64,000 nt of DNA from Tenebrio molitor (GCF_963966145.1 NC_091051.1:9238001-9302000), one strand, 5' to 3'. Shown: positions 23,319 to 35,726, counted from the first letter of the stretch. The notes: generated from the sequence alone by a model not told the origin. A program made the numbers and translations.

Positions 23319-23952
23319 TACTTATCAGCTTTATTAGACTATAATACATCTTGCTGGTGTGACAGTTGATATTGTCATTAATGACAGAAGTTATGATCCA
23401 CATATTCCTGTCTATAAAACGTTTTTGCAAATGTATAAATCAGGGAGAAGAATGGTGGTAGATTTGATTGATTTGAAAGGATTCATGATTTAGTGATACA
23501 AAATCATAGAGTACAAAAGTCTACTTGTCTGCCATCTATGAACGAATAGATAAAATTTGAGCTCTGCCTTATAGGTAACTGATGTTTGTTATGTCATAAA
23601 ATTCATTTTTTTCTCAATGTCAATGGAAGAGGGGATTCTTATCAATCATATCACTGTACCATTTAACCTATTACAGAATTGTTTCAAGTGCAAATATTAC
23701 ATCACAATCTATATCAACGATTTATTTAATTACGATTATGGACGACATCTGCACATATGACAGTATCTAAAAATATGGAGCTGATAATAAGTCCATATAC
23801 CACACAATTATAGAGTTGTTTGCAGTGGATGTGTGCAATTAATAGTGCGATTTACGATGGGAATGTACACATAATTATATTAAGTCTTTATATACAATAA
23901 ATGCAAAACATATTTTTCTTACACGTCAGATGATCTAATTAATTTGTCAATA
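23319..23952. other. upstream region of the first L2HGDH gene
   Basis: AT-rich sequence with no recognised repeat. It should contain the promoter and 5' leader of the gene starting at 23953; no specific element can be named. Confidence 0.4.
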
Positions 23953-26305
23953 ATGTCTGGAATAGGCAGGAAGGGTGTTGATGTGAGTAGAAGATGGATT
24001 TTGGCGCACAGAATCGGTGATGGCCCAACTTTTTTTGGTGTGCGTTGTATGTCCGATGCACAAAATAAAAGGTGAGTCTAAAATAGTGATTTTTTTAAAG
24101 TCAGTAAAAAGTAGTGTATGAAATGTTCAAGCAATACCCGTCATTAATATCTTAAGGCGGCCTTACACCAAGGCAACAATAGGCAACATGTAGCGCGCAA
24201 CATTTTTTACTTTTTTAGTAACATTACTAAAAAATGTTGCCAATTGTTGCCTTGGTGTAAGGCCGCCTTTAGATGAGGGCAACTTTTCTGTTGTGGTTGT
24301 GAGATTTTGATACATTTTTCAAAAAAAATGTACCTATGGAATTGTGTCAGGAGTTCTAGATGCAATTAAAATGAAAAAAATACTTACTTAAATTTACCGT
24401 GCGATCAAATAAAAAAAAATCAGAGTAGGCGAAAATGGTGGTTTGAACCAATCAAAACATCAGAATAGCACAATCCAGGTAACTCGATTTTTTTTTTATT
24501 GATCGCATGTTATTTAATTAGTAAGAATCGTTTAATTAGCAACTTGAAAAATTCGTTGTGCGTATTTTCAAAAACGTTTGCCATTGCATAAAAGGATAAG
24601 CCCTAATTCTAGTGTTTATTGTTATCTACAATGTGGATACTAATCTTATTATAACAAAAAAAATAATCAGTTGTAAATGTGTGTCTAACCTAATATTTTT
24701 TATTTCCTGTACAAACCAAATGGTACCTAAATAAAAAATTTAACAAAAGCAACAATAAAAGTATTTTTATCAATACAATCCTTTAACAAACAATAGCTTT
24801 TTGAATTTTATTTGCCTTTAAAATTCCATGCTGAGCGATTAGTTTTGAATTTTGTTGTTGTCTCATTCTGTGTCAACGTAAAATATAATTTTGATACCAA
24901 TAGAGTATGTACCTACCTACCTAATTTTCTTAACTTCCAGCAACGAGTACGATCTTGTAGTCGTAGGTGGTGGCATCGTTGGTTGTGCAACCGCTCGAGA
25001 ACTCACATTGAAACATGGCAACATTCGGATGGCCATATTAGAAAAAGAAAACAAACTGGCCATGCATCAGAGTGGTCACAATAGCGGAGTCATTCACGCC
25101 GGCATCTATTACAAACCGGGATCCCTCAAAGCCAAACTGTGCGTACAAGGATTACACTTATCTTATGAATACTGTGATGCCAAAAAAATCCCGTACAAGA
25201 AGGTTGGCAAACTTATCGTTGCGACGAATTCATTAGAACAACAACGATTAGCAGATCTGCACCAACGCGGAATTGAAAATCAAGTACCTGACTTGCAACT
25301 GTTGAAAGGTGTTGAGGCGATCAAAAAGATAGAACCGTACTGTCAAGGAGTTGAAGCTTTGTGGTCACCGCACACTGGCATTGTTGACTGGGGCCTCGTC
25401 ACACAACACTACGGCAAAGACTTCACGGAACGCGGAGGAGACATTCATTTCAATTTTGAGGTTGGAATTATCAATTAGTCAACACTTGCCGAATTTTTGT
25501 ATCTTGTAGGTCAATGGTTTTAAAGAATCTGGAGATAGTTCCTATCCCGTAACGATAACTGCCAAAAATGGAAATTTTGTTAAGACCAAGTACGTTTTAA
25601 CTTGTGGAGGACTCCATTCCGACATATTATCCGAATTGTCAGGTTGCTCGCGAGAACCTAGAATAGTTCCAATCAGAGGCGAATACCTTCTTCTCAATCC
25701 AAAAAAATGCTACCTGGTCAAAGGTAACATTTATCCAGTTCCCGACCCCAAATTTCCCTTTCTTGGTGTCCACTTCACACCAAGAATGGACGGAAGCGTT
25801 TGGCTTGGACCAAACGCTGTCCCAGCATTCAGAAGGGAAGGCTACACGTAAGACTGAACTTTCTGGTTGACATCTTGTCTAATTGAGTTGTTTCAGTTGG
25901 TTCGATATCAACCCCAAGGAGCTAATCGACGCGTTGTCGTATCGCGGTTATCAAAAATTAGCTTTCAGAAATGTCACTTACGGCATCCAGGAAGTCATGA
26001 AATCGTTTTTTAGTCGCTTGCAACTGAAAGATCTCCAGAAATATATCCCGGAGATCACTGCTGCTGATATCAGTCGTGGCCCAGCTGGCGTACGAGCCCA
26101 AGCTTTAGATAACGACGGAAATTTGGTCGACGATTTTTATTTTGATTCTGGAAAGGGACCTATCGGGCGCAGAGTACTACACTGCAGGAACGCACCAAGT
26201 CCTGCAGCGACTAGTTCTTTATCTATAGCAAAGATGGTAACTGATAAGTTGCAAGAAGAGTTCCAACTAACTCAATTTAACACTTCCACGACAGAGAGTA
26301 AATAA
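23953..26305 (+). CDS. L2HGDH: L-2-hydroxyglutarate dehydrogenase, mitochondrial (four exons)
   Basis: Exons 23953-24071, 24941-25460, 25510-25847 and 25897-26305 join in phase to give 461 residues, the usual length. The enzyme is an FAD-dependent mitochondrial oxidoreductase that converts the toxic by-product L-2-hydroxyglutarate to 2-oxoglutarate. Exon 1 supplies a basic, acid-poor leader ([20 protein letters not shown]), fitting mitochondrial import. Then come the Rossmann FAD motif GGGIVG (49-54), the acidic ILEKE (72-76), the family signature [16 protein letters not shown] (82-97), CGGLHSD (245-251), [11 protein letters not shown] (265-275), [11 protein letters not shown] and the C-terminal [11 protein letters not shown]. 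Intron 2 uses a weak donor (GTTGGA). A MITE sits in intron 1. AATAAA at 26368 marks the 3' end. All key family motifs are intact, so it is probably functional. Confidence 0.93.
24154..24269. mobile_element. small MITE in L2HGDH intron 1
   Basis: A 116-base palindrome-like element with perfect 27-base inverted ends (AAGGCGGCCTTACACCAAGG) and TTA on both sides as a likely target duplication. It is inside the first intron, close to the exon-1 donor, and encodes nothing. Confidence 0.88.
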
Positions 26306-26367
26306 ATGTCGCAGAATTAGTTGTTATTAATATATTATATATACAATTGTTGTTATTACGAAAATAC

Positions 26368-26373
26368 AATAAA
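26368..26373 (+). terminator. polyadenylation signal of the first L2HGDH gene
   Basis: AATAAA about 63 bases after the stop codon; an earlier AATAAA overlaps the stop region at about 26302. Confidence 0.6.
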
Positions 26374-26579
26374 GACCTACATTTTGTAATTCGGGTGTTT
26401 TCTTTTCCACCTTTCCTGTTCCTTAGGACTTGAATGTGAAGATCCCAATAAAAAGTTGATCAAAGCAAGCCTTTTCTCTAACAGATGTCAGAAATGAGTG
26501 AACAGAAAACAAATTCACATTGTGCATTAAGAATTAAATACTAACTGACTGAATTACATTGCCATGAAATTTGGTTGCA

Positions 26580-27985
26580 ATGAATATTTTACTGACGAAG
26601 ACATTACGAACTTCAAATTTTTTGAAGAAGGGAGGAATACTCTACAAATCTTTCCGGTAGGTAACTTAATAATTTGCAAAAACTCTTAACAAGGCGTTTA
26701 GCTGCTACGAGTACGATGTCATTGTAATTGGGGGAGGAATAACTGGTACTGCGATTGCAAAAACTGTCAAGGAAAATATTAAACACGCGTCAGTGGCCCT
26801 GTTAGAAAAAGAACAAGATTTAGGTTATCATCAGAGTAGCCACAACAGTAAAGTGGTACATGCTGGATTTTACTACAGACCAGATTCCTTGAAGGCCAAG
26901 TTATGTGTTGAAGGTGCTAATCTTATTTACGACTATTGCGATGCAAAAAACATTCCTTACAAGAAGTACGGGAAAGTAATTATTGGTACAGATCCTTTAG
27001 ATATCTATCGACTCAAAGAATTGTACAAACGCGGTTTGCAAAATAAAGTAGCCGGATTAGAACTTTTGGAAAAGTGGAATGATGTTGACTTAATTCAACC
27101 GAACTGTCGAGGTATACAGGCACTGTGGTCACCAAATAGTGGTAACATTGACTGGGAAGTAGTAACCAAGAGTTTTGGCAATGATTTTAAGAATGAAGGA
27201 GGCGAAGTATTTTTCAATTGTGAAGTAAAATGCGTTCGAGAATTCACTCAACCCTCACATCCTTTACTAATTGAAGACACAAAGAATAACATTTTTTGTG
27301 CGAAATGTGTGATCATCTGTCTCGGCTTGCACTCAGGAAGTTTGTTTGATTCTGATAAAGATGATTGTTATAAAAACATATCATTGAAAGTCAACTATCA
27401 TTTGCTTAATCCAAAACTAAATCGCTTTATCAAAACAAACATTTACGGAATGCCACACCTGGATATGCCTTTTTTGGGGATTCATATCAGCCCTACTCCC
27501 GACGGAAATGTTTTGCTTGGCCCGAGTGCAGTTCCTGCATTGAAACTTGACGGATACGAGTGACTCAGATTATTTACGATTAAGTGGCAATTAAATGATT
27601 TATTTTTAGGAACAATGCAATCGACATGCATTACGTGCAAAACAACGTATTTTCGAAAGGTTTTGCGCTCTTGTTTCTGAAGAATTTTCAATCGTGTCTG
27701 AGTCAGTTCACAGAAACTGTTTTTGGTGACGTTCGAACTTCCGCACTGAAGAAATATTTTCCGATGATCGCCGAAAGTGACATCCTGCCAGGTCCAAGCG
27801 CTGTACAAGGACAGGTGGTCACAAATGATGGAGAATTTATAGATGATTTTCTGATCGAAGTGTTTGAAGGGAGTGGCATTCAAAAGAGAATTGTTAACTG
27901 TAGGTTTATTCCAAGTCCTGGAGCTACCAGTTCTTTAGCTATAGCTCAAATGATAAACAAAGAAATCGCAAAACTTGGCATCTGA
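26580..27985 (+). CDS. divergent L2HGDH paralogue (three exons), possibly non-catalytic
   Basis: Exons 26580-26656, 26702-27559 and 27610-27985 join in phase to give 436 residues. Exon 1 encodes a basic leader (MNILLTKTLRTSNFLKKGG) that fits mitochondrial import; a different ATG at 26564 would not join in frame. The body is clearly homologous to the gene just upstream, and the FAD motif GGGITG (36-41) and ILEKE-like LLEKE are kept. But the signature reads HQSSHNSKVVHAG (two Gly replaced by Ser72 and Lys76), CGGLHSD is CLGLHSG, the IVPIRGEY block is replaced by SLKVNY, and GVRAQ reads AVQGQ. It lacks the intron that splits exons 2 and 3 of its neighbour. The open frame and clean splice sites argue for a living gene with altered or lost activity. 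Confidence 0.88.
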
Positions 27986-28703
27986 AACGCTACAAGAATT
28001 TGTGTATTTTTCTTTTGAAACTTTTTGTGTTTAATGAAGTGTCATAAGTAGAAGTAATAATTATTCACATTACCTTTTTTCAGAATACATTTTTTATCAC
28101 TTCATCTATTCGTCAAGATGTGAAAATATATTGGATAAGTATGTTTATGATCAATTCTTCTCAACAAAATGGATTTCTTTAGAGTTTTCACTTTTCAAAC
28201 ATCTTAGATGAGGCAATGAAAAATCTGACAAGAATAACTTCTTTAATAAAAGGTTCTACATACAAGAACGGTACACTTAGAAATTTTCAAGTGCAACACA
28301 ACAAACAACATCGGCGTTATACCAAAAACAAATTATGTTTCAACTTAACACAGGAAAAACTCAGAATAATACTGAAACAAACACAAGAAAAACTGAAAGC
28401 AGCAAGTTTTTACGGAATTTATTATTTTCGAAATCTCAATAATCTTTAAATCCTACTCACTAATCAACTTCAGGATTCTCGTTTATGAAACAATTATCAC
28501 AAAAAGTAGATAATAAATGAGGTGCTAAGAAATATATACGGTATTTTCTTTGTATAGATATATCACAATCATTCTTAGACGTAGAGTAAAATAAAGATCT
28601 ATAAACCTAAACCGCGCAACAACTAAAACCATTTCATGTTGTTCCAAATTATAATGTATAAGGAAGCATTACAACTTAACGATGCTAACTTATGTAAAGT
28701 GGC
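27986..28703. other. 3' region of the second L2HGDH gene, no further gene seen
   Basis: A 77-codon Lys/Gln/Asn-rich frame at 28216-28449 looks like chance coding of A-rich DNA. No repeat recognised. Confidence 0.4.
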
Positions 28704-29436
28704 TATAAAAGAACGTAGGTATATCAAGAGTCGTGTGGAATTCGAATATACAGTAAGGAACAAAATTTATAATTCCGTTATTGTTTTCAAGCAAAACGCT
28801 CGGACAGGAGAATTCGCGCTGAAATGGAACAAATCAGCCCTGACATAATTGAGCGCAGTGTACAATGTTTACACTCGTGTCGTTGAGTGCCAAATGGTTG
28901 GCGGGGGGCAATTTCAACACTAGTCTTAAATTTTATTGTTAACCTTAGATGTTTATTTGTTCTCGTTTGAGCTCAATTAATTTTTTTTTCATTTATCGTT
29001 TAGCTAATAGGAAGGTCTATGAGAAAGAGAAGAAAAAAGTGGGGGTTGTCATTTAAAAAATGATTGATGATGTCATTGCGCAAAAACCGATGACGTTATT
29101 TAAACAGATTGCACGTCACATTATGGACTTTCACTGTATGTATTTGATTTTTGCCACTTTGTAGCATATTGTGGTATCAAATAGAAAAACAGAGGTTACG
29201 TGAATCCATTAATGACAGGTTTTTAATATAGACTGTTGTAAGATGAATATAATTAGAATATAGAAAAACTGAAGAAAATGACAAACAAAACAACTAAGAC
29301 GTCGAACTCACAACTGACCTAAGATTTCATAATTTTACATGTGATTTCCCGGCTTTAATGGCCCGACATAGTTCGACACAATACAATTATGGAGCCTCAC
29401 AATTCCACACGACTCTTGACATTACGTTCTTTTATA
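28704..29436. repeat. inverted repeat pair, about 40-base arms
   Basis: TATAAAAGAACGTA and CAAGAGTCGTGTGGAATT at 28704-28743 recur inverted at 29400-29436. The intervening 650 bases have no open frame of note; the pair may be inner arms of an old, decayed MITE. Confidence 0.55.
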
Positions 29437-30327
29437 GACGCTTTGTACAAAAATGCAGTGGAATTAGTTTCGGTTGTTAGTTATCATACAAGTATAAATT
29501 TTATTATGTGAGTTACAAACTAGGTATTTTGACAAGATATGTTTCAAGTCCTGAAATCGGTTACATTCACTGGCCTACATCTAACAATACAACGTTACCT
29601 CGTCCTCGACGGTGTTCACCAAGATATCTACTTTCGGGATAAAATATATATCTGAACGAATACTTTCAAAAATGTATGTGTCATTTATATATTTCAACCC
29701 TTTCAATGACTTTCTAAGCCATCAATCAGAATAAGTACAACACCTCGTGCCTGAACGTAAATGTTAATTTAAGTTCGGCAAAAATTCATACAGTGGACTC
29801 TTCCTCACGTCTTATTTACATAATTACTGTCCATGCAGTCTTATACCAAATGGTTAAAAATACCAACAATGTGGAATGTTGGCTGACTTATTTAAAACCT
29901 AAATCTACATTACGTGTGTATCTGAAGAGTTAAAAACTGTATTTTATTGCAGAACTAGTTAGTTATTCAATCTACTCCAGTTCTCAACTAGTGCGTCAGA
30001 TGATAAAGTTAAATTGTTCAAGAGATTCACTTTGTAGCTGCACTCCACATTGTTATTCGCAGATTTAGAACCCACTGTATTAATACTTACTTTAAATAAT
30101 TTTAGTAACTTGCTACTGTGCTTGAAATATAAAATGTGCCTTTATTTTCAACACTAAAATGTCAATATAATGAAGAAGAGATTAACATTTAAATCACATT
30201 CATATTTTTCAAATGCAGAAATACTACATTTTTGGAACATTTCAAAGATATTGCCGATATGTGAAATATAATAATCATTTAACATTGTATAAATGTATCC
30301 ACATATTGGTACATCTTTTTGTGCCTA
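29437..30327. other. AT-rich DNA, no gene recognised
   Basis: Nothing with coding or structural signature. Confidence 0.45.
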
Positions 30328-30540
30328 TGGTACAATTTTAGTCAAGTGCACATTTTCGTTTTTACTGCCCGTAGAATCGCGATGTCACGCAGACGTATAA
30401 ATGCTGGGTAGGTTACATGGAAGCAAATCATTGGGTAAATTTGAGCGTGTGCGTGACGTAGCTTGAGACACTTTCATTACGTTTTTAAAGCGACCAATAG
30501 TCTACGTTCCTGTGCACTTGACTTTTGGGCAGTGTACATA
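30328..30540. mobile_element. weak MITE-like inverted repeat
   Basis: AGTCAAGTGCAC (30340-30351) and its complement (30512-30523) flank an inner pair (GTCACGCAGACG against CGTGTGCGTGAC) and ACTGCCC/GGGCAGT words. Arms are imperfect, so this is a tentative call. Confidence 0.4.
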
Positions 30541-31927
30541 CAGTACATAGAAGAGGCATTCTAGTACATAAATTGTATTATTTCGTTTTGTTCGTTTATT
30601 GTGGAAACAATACGTGTTGAGTAACTTAATTTACATAAAATTGGAACATCCTCTCACAAAAAATTGATACAAATTCGTTTGTAAAGGATGTTTTCTCAAA
30701 AACGAGACAAGTTGTAGGGCTGCTGCTTATTATTTTCAAATAATATTAACAAATATATAACATAACATTTTTAGGAAAAACAAAACGGAAGCCAAAGGAA
30801 AAAATTTATATACATTTTTCTTCATTCTTCTTACACATTTTTTTTATTTGAGACGCTCAAATTAAATTATTTGTAATTGATAAATTCCAACTCTACAACT
30901 TGCAAAGTTACTGTATGTACAATAAAAATAACTGAGAAATCAACTCTCGATCAAAAATAAAAATGTAATAAAGTAGTCAAATTATCAAGTTAGGTGGACT
31001 ACTTTATAGTGCATTACTTTTTTGACTGTTCAGTTCGTCTGAGATAATGGGTTTTGTAACGTTTTACAGAACTACTTAAATTCGAAAAATTTGTAATTTT
31101 AAATGTTGCCAACATTATGGTATAAGTAGTGCTTAATATTTACTAATTGTTATGAGCTTTTGCCACAAATTCCATAAAATATATTCTCGATATTGAATTG
31201 TATTGAGCTTTTATGAATTCAATATTGGGAAACATTTAATTCTATGGAATTTAACTGCAGGCATGTTGTTAAATAGCGAAAGGTAAAACAACAGTCGCAT
31301 TGCGTCCCTGGAAACAGTGCGACAATATCCAGATTTCTGGTAATTTATGCACAAATGAAAGCAGACTTTAATATCAAAATTGTTTGATTTTAGAACACTT
31401 TCGGAAATTATGTCGAGGACTACGATTTGAACAAAATGTACAACATTTCTTATTCGGTTAAAAAAGCAAGATGGTGACCATGAAACCATAAAATTATAAT
31501 TGTTTTTGTATTATTACGTAAAAGCATTTTTATAAGCAGTTTTCTTTGAAAAAATATGTGTAATAATTGCCATGTTGTCTTCATTGGGTTTTTTGAACAC
31601 AGCATTGTAATAGTTACTAGTTTAGAGGTAGTGGTATTGAAATTTAAGTTTTTAAAGAAGACACCTTTTAGGATTGTGTCTGTTCAATATAGATAATCTT
31701 ACTAAAAAATATTCCACTTCTAACCAAATTCTGTATACTAAGCTGTGCAAAAAATTTAATCAATATAAAAGTAGAACATGTACCCTAAATAATTTAGTAG
31801 GTACAAAATAAAAAGAAAAAATCTATATACAAGCTCCAAAGCTAATTCCAGTTCTCTGGAGCCACTGCAAGACGAGGAAATTAGCATCGACTGTAGTATT
31901 TCTCATGTCCAAAAATACCTATGTATG
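30541..31927. other. AT-rich DNA, no gene recognised
   Basis: Short frames only. Confidence 0.45.
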
Positions 31928-32148
31928 TACGGGGTGATCAAGAAGGACTGTTTAAGTTGGCAATACAATTGAGAAAATTTTTATTTATAACACTGTAACT
32001 GGATATGTTTTGTTGGTTTATTTGACAAATATCTGATATAGGTATAGCATTAATAACGACAAGCCACCAACAACCGGAAGTTACTCGTGTTATACGATTT
32101 AAAATACGATTCAGTGTCACCAACTTAAACCTTATTGATCACCCCGTA
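31928..32148. mobile_element. MITE with TACGGGGTGATC ends
   Basis: Inverted ends of about 30 bases with a few mismatches: TACGGGGTGATCAAGAAGG and the complement of ATTGATCACCCCGTA. 221 bases; flanking GTA could be part of the target site. Confidence 0.85.
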
Positions 32149-32261
32149 TTAACAATACTTCTTGAAAAGTGTGTTTAGGTTAAAACACGGGAAATCAAAG
32201 ATTACCTACCATATTAATACAGGATTTTTAAGTACAAAAAATATGTTATGAAAATATGTTT

Positions 32262-32495
32262 TTGTTCGACACTGTTAGAATTTGAGAATTTTCTCCTATG
32301 TGAACGGATTTTGGTAAATGTCACAACTTGTCAAAACGGTGCGTCAAGCTAATTTTAAAGGTTTTAAGCGATTTGGAGCCTTTAAGGGGCTCGTCGAACA
32401 AACAAACGTTGTATTCAACTCGTTCGTGTGTAAATTGGGCCTTTTTCATGCCAAAAAAGCCCAATTTACACACGAACTCGTTAAATAAACTACTA
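32262..32495. repeat. foldback family F2, copy 1
   Basis: A unit of about 230 bases shared with 37650-37880 (common words GATTTTGGTAAATGTCACAA, TCGTCGAACAAACAAACGTT, TAAATAAACTACTAT). Its right part is a strong palindrome, 32418-32482: arms AACTCGTTCGTGTGTAAATT and complement. Confidence 0.8.
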
Positions 32496-32545
32496 TTATC
32501 GGTAACCAAACTAGAAGGAAAACAAATTAACTTGATGCGTTTATA

Positions 32546-34057
32546 CACTGCGCCGCAAAAATTATCGCATAAAGTAAAAATGAACCGTAGTTTTTTGTAT
32601 TTTACTTCTTCTGCGATTTCCTTATGCTGAATCTCTTATTTTATCGTACTTCTTTTGTTTAGTAGCAAAAATCGCCATGTTGATAACTTCTAAAGTTGTT
32701 TATTATAAAAAGTTTGTATTAGTGTTATTGGTCAATTTCGTAAAGCATTTTGATTGTGGATGTGAGAGACGGTTAGTAAGAAGTTTTGGTTCCTTCAGTC
32801 ATAAGTCATAAATTTCGAAAATGAATCCCTACGAACGTTTAAGTTGACATACAACAGCCGAACAATGTGCACAAATTGTTGTACTAGCCGAAGACCGTAT
32901 TAATCAACAAGATATTGCAAATGGTCTTGATCTGCACCAGTCAACGGTATCTAGAGTTTTGCGTCGTTTCCACGAGAGACAAGAGAATACTCTAGAAGAC
33001 CTGGACAAGGACGCAGACGAACAACAACAGCTCAACGGGATCGTTTTCTGCTTTTACAGTCGTTGAGACACAGGACTCTGACTGCTCCAGCTTCGCAAGT
33101 TATGACTTTAGAAAGATATCAATTCAAAATTAGTGCAAATACTGTTAGAAGAAGACTTGCTGAATACGATTTAAGGCCTAGGATACCAGTAAGGGGCCCA
33201 CAGTTAACAGCGGCTCACCGAAGAGTACGATTGCTGTTTACCCAAAATCACGTTGATTGGAAATTGGATCAATGGAGGTTAGTAATGTTCTCTGACGAGT
33301 CCAGATTTTGCCTGGATCAAAGTGACAGACGTGTCCGGGTGAACCGATGCTCAGGAGAGCGATGTGCTCAATGTAACATTATCCCGAAAGTCAATTTTGG
33401 AAGAGGTTCCGTAATGGTTTGAGCAGGTGTCACTTTCGACGCTCGCACAGAGTTGGTGGTGCTAGAAAGAGGAAACCAAAATGCGGCGACGTACATTACC
33501 AATATTCTGGAACCTCATATTGTCCCATTCCGACCATTTATTGGGATGACTTTATTTTTATGCATGATAATGGTCGACCGCACGTTGCGGGAATAGTGCA
33601 GCATTATTTCCGTGAGGTCGAAATTGGGCAAATGCAATGGCCAGCAAGGAGTTCAGATCTAAACCTCATCGAGTAATTGTGGGATCCTACAGATAAAAGA
33701 GTTAGAAGGTTACCAAATCCACCAACAACTCTTCATCAGCTGTCTTTGGGTCTAACTCAAGTTTGAGAAGAAATTAAGCAAAACCTCACTTTAAGCATGA
33801 GACAATGTTGTGCAGCTGTAATAAAGGCACGGTGTGCCAACACGCACTATTAAATGTTAAATTCCTTTGTTTTCTCCGAATTTGAATTTTTTTATTTTTT
33901 TGTTTTCTTGATTTCTTTGTTGTGTTCTGATTATTGTAGTGTTTACTTTTATAAATCTACTTCTTTAATACTTTACAGTTCGAAATGTTGTAACTGGAAA
34001 TAAATTTGGCTCAAAAACACGAGTTTTGAAATTATGCGTTAATTTTGCGGCGCAGTG
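32546..34057 (+). mobile_element. Tc1-like DNA transposon, nearly full length but dead
   Basis: 1.5 kb between inverted ends CACTGCGCCGCAAAAATTAT and the complement of the right end (about 26 bases, few mismatches), flanked by TA on both sides, the standard target duplication of the family. It carries a broken transposase. It inserted a few dozen bases from a foldback repeat. Confidence 0.9.
32821..33853 (+). pseudogene. Tc1-like (DD34E-type) transposase, inactivated
   Basis: The reading begins MNPYERLS and ends at a stop near 33853, about 340 codons, the usual size. In order: helix-turn-helix with EDRINQQDIANGLDLHQSTVS, a linker, NTVRRRLAEYDL, the first catalytic block MFSDESRF, then GRGSVMV followed by TGA where the family has Trp, the second block HDNGRPHVA, and DLNLIE followed by a stop where the family has xxLWD. 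There are stops at codon 9 and near 33062, and a frameshift near 33560. All three catalytic acid positions can still be seen, so decay is moderate. Made cut-and-paste transposition possible in the past; not now. Confidence 0.9.
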
Positions 34058-34903
34058 TACCAATAAATACTGAAAACATAGAAATATAAAGTGTGATTTT
34101 CACAATATACAGGGTGCAATCAAAATAGGCGGAAATATTTTAAGCCGTAAACCACCAAGACATTTGAAGACGATTTGCACTGGCTGAAATTGCAAATTTA
34201 AAAATTCTGCTCATTCCGGCCCGTGATCCACGCTAATGAAACTGAAATGGTAAAAAAGCCTCAACGAAAACGATTACTAGGCAAGAAATTTGACATTGAC
34301 ACTGAATTGAGTCAGAAAAACGGACAAAACACTTTTACTTAACTGACTAATAAATAACTGACCCACGCCAACCCAACCTCAGATAAGAAGAACCTTTTTT
34401 GTCATACACGAGTGTTTGAAGCGTGTAAAAAGCGAGAGTTCGCTTTTTCTTTACTATCGTTTTTTTTTTATTTCTATGTATGTTGTTATACAACGATGTT
34501 CCCAGAAATCTGAGATCTCTGGATCAAAAGAAATTCAAGATAAAATATAAGGCCCATTTACTAGATTATTTATCAACTCTTAATCAGTAATGTACATTCA
34601 TCTGTTTAATTTTATTATCCATATGCCGTGGCCTTTAATTGTTATCTGAATTTAACTTGCACTTTCTTTTTCTTCCTTAATATTATGTCTTTCAAATATC
34701 TTAGTAGATAAGTATAATTACATATGTATATATGTACTCTATTTTTCCTTTTCTTTTTATTATGGAGGTTGGGTGGAGTAGCTATAGCTAGACTCCGCCT
34801 CCTAATTCTTACTATTTAATAGGATACTTTTTATTTTGTTATTTATTATCTTTGTTTTGTTTTGTTTTTTTTTTTCTTAAGAAATAAAGTCTATTATTAT
34901 GTA
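34058..34903. other. mixed repeat remnants, no gene
   Basis: Begins with a sequence (CAGGGTGCAATCAAAATAGG) that looks like one end of a MITE without an evident partner. Near 34780-34890 a T-rich stretch ends in AATAAAGTCTATTATTATG, which resembles a LINE 3' end, but no coding part is attached. Confidence 0.35.
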
Positions 34904-34978
34904 CAGTGGGGAGCACGGAATTTCGCACACCAATTTGTATGTCATTAAAAAAAACTATCTAGTCTAAGCTTTATTGTC

Positions 34979-35325
34979 ATATATAATATACCAAGGGACA
35001 GATATATTGCCGGAAATTTTTTCGAGCAGTCCCGATACACGAGTGTTTGTAGCAAGAAAATTACACGAGGGCGCCAGCCTGAGGGTAATTTTGAGTGACA
35101 AACACGAGTGTTGGACTGCAAGAAAAATTTTTTGGCGATATATATCTGTCCCGAGGTATATTCGGAAGAGAATCGCCCGAAAAAACTTTTCCCTAGGTAA
35201 ATTATATCGGAAATTTTCCCTAGGGAAAATTTCCGCTTAATTAAATTGCGATTGGTTGCTATTCAAACAATTCGGAGTTGTGATTTGTTAATATAAATCA
35301 TGTGACATTTGAGGGCGATTCTCAA
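34979..35325. repeat. foldback family F1, second copy
   Basis: Matches the core and right arm of the cluster at 14494-15146, including GGGACAGATATATTGCCGG, GGGCGCCAGCC, TTTTCCCTAGGGAAAA and CATGTGACATTTGAGGGCGA. Differences from that copy are few, so the two are recent relatives. Confidence 0.88.
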
Positions 35326-35339
35326 TAGTAATACAACGA

Positions 35340-35493
35340 GTGGGTACGAAATTGCCGGAAATTTTCGATCTCAGATACGAGTATTTGTTTCGGCGACAAT
35401 TTTCACGAGTGAGCGAAGCGAACAAGTGAAAATTGTCTTAAGAAACAAATACGAGTGGTCTGAGGAGAAAATTTCCGGCAATTTCGTACCCAC
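35340..35493. repeat. palindrome with GTGGGTACGAAATTGCCGG arms
   Basis: Arms of about 65 bases with small loops and mismatches; the tip reads CACGAGTGAGCGAAGCGAAC. It shares the TTGCCGGAAATTTT word with the neighbouring F1 repeat but is otherwise different. Confidence 0.8.
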
Positions 35494-35726
35494 GAGTTTG
35501 TATTCGGCATGACAATTCACCGAGCGAAGATTGAAAAATTCAATGAAATAGAAAATAAAATATCCTAGTGGAAACATTTTGTTGGAAATTTTTGGTGGCA
35601 ATTTTCACTAGTGCAAATTTCCGCGGCAATTTTTTTAAAACAAACGTGATTGGTCCGTACTGATCAATTTCGTAAATCTGATTGGTCGAGAGAATGCGAG
35701 TTGAATTGTCGACTGTGATTACACAA

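Noticed and set aside
27482..27883. 133-codon minus-strand frame
   Set aside because: It is antisense to exons 2 and 3 of the second L2HGDH gene.
28216..28848. Two frames of 70-77 codons downstream of the L2HGDH pair
   Set aside because: Composition follows the A-rich DNA, there is no recognisable domain, and the second overlaps an inverted repeat arm.
34740..34903. Possible LINE 3' end (T-rich, AATAAA then ATT repeats)
   Set aside because: No coding part or second boundary could be found, so it is mentioned only in the description of the interval.
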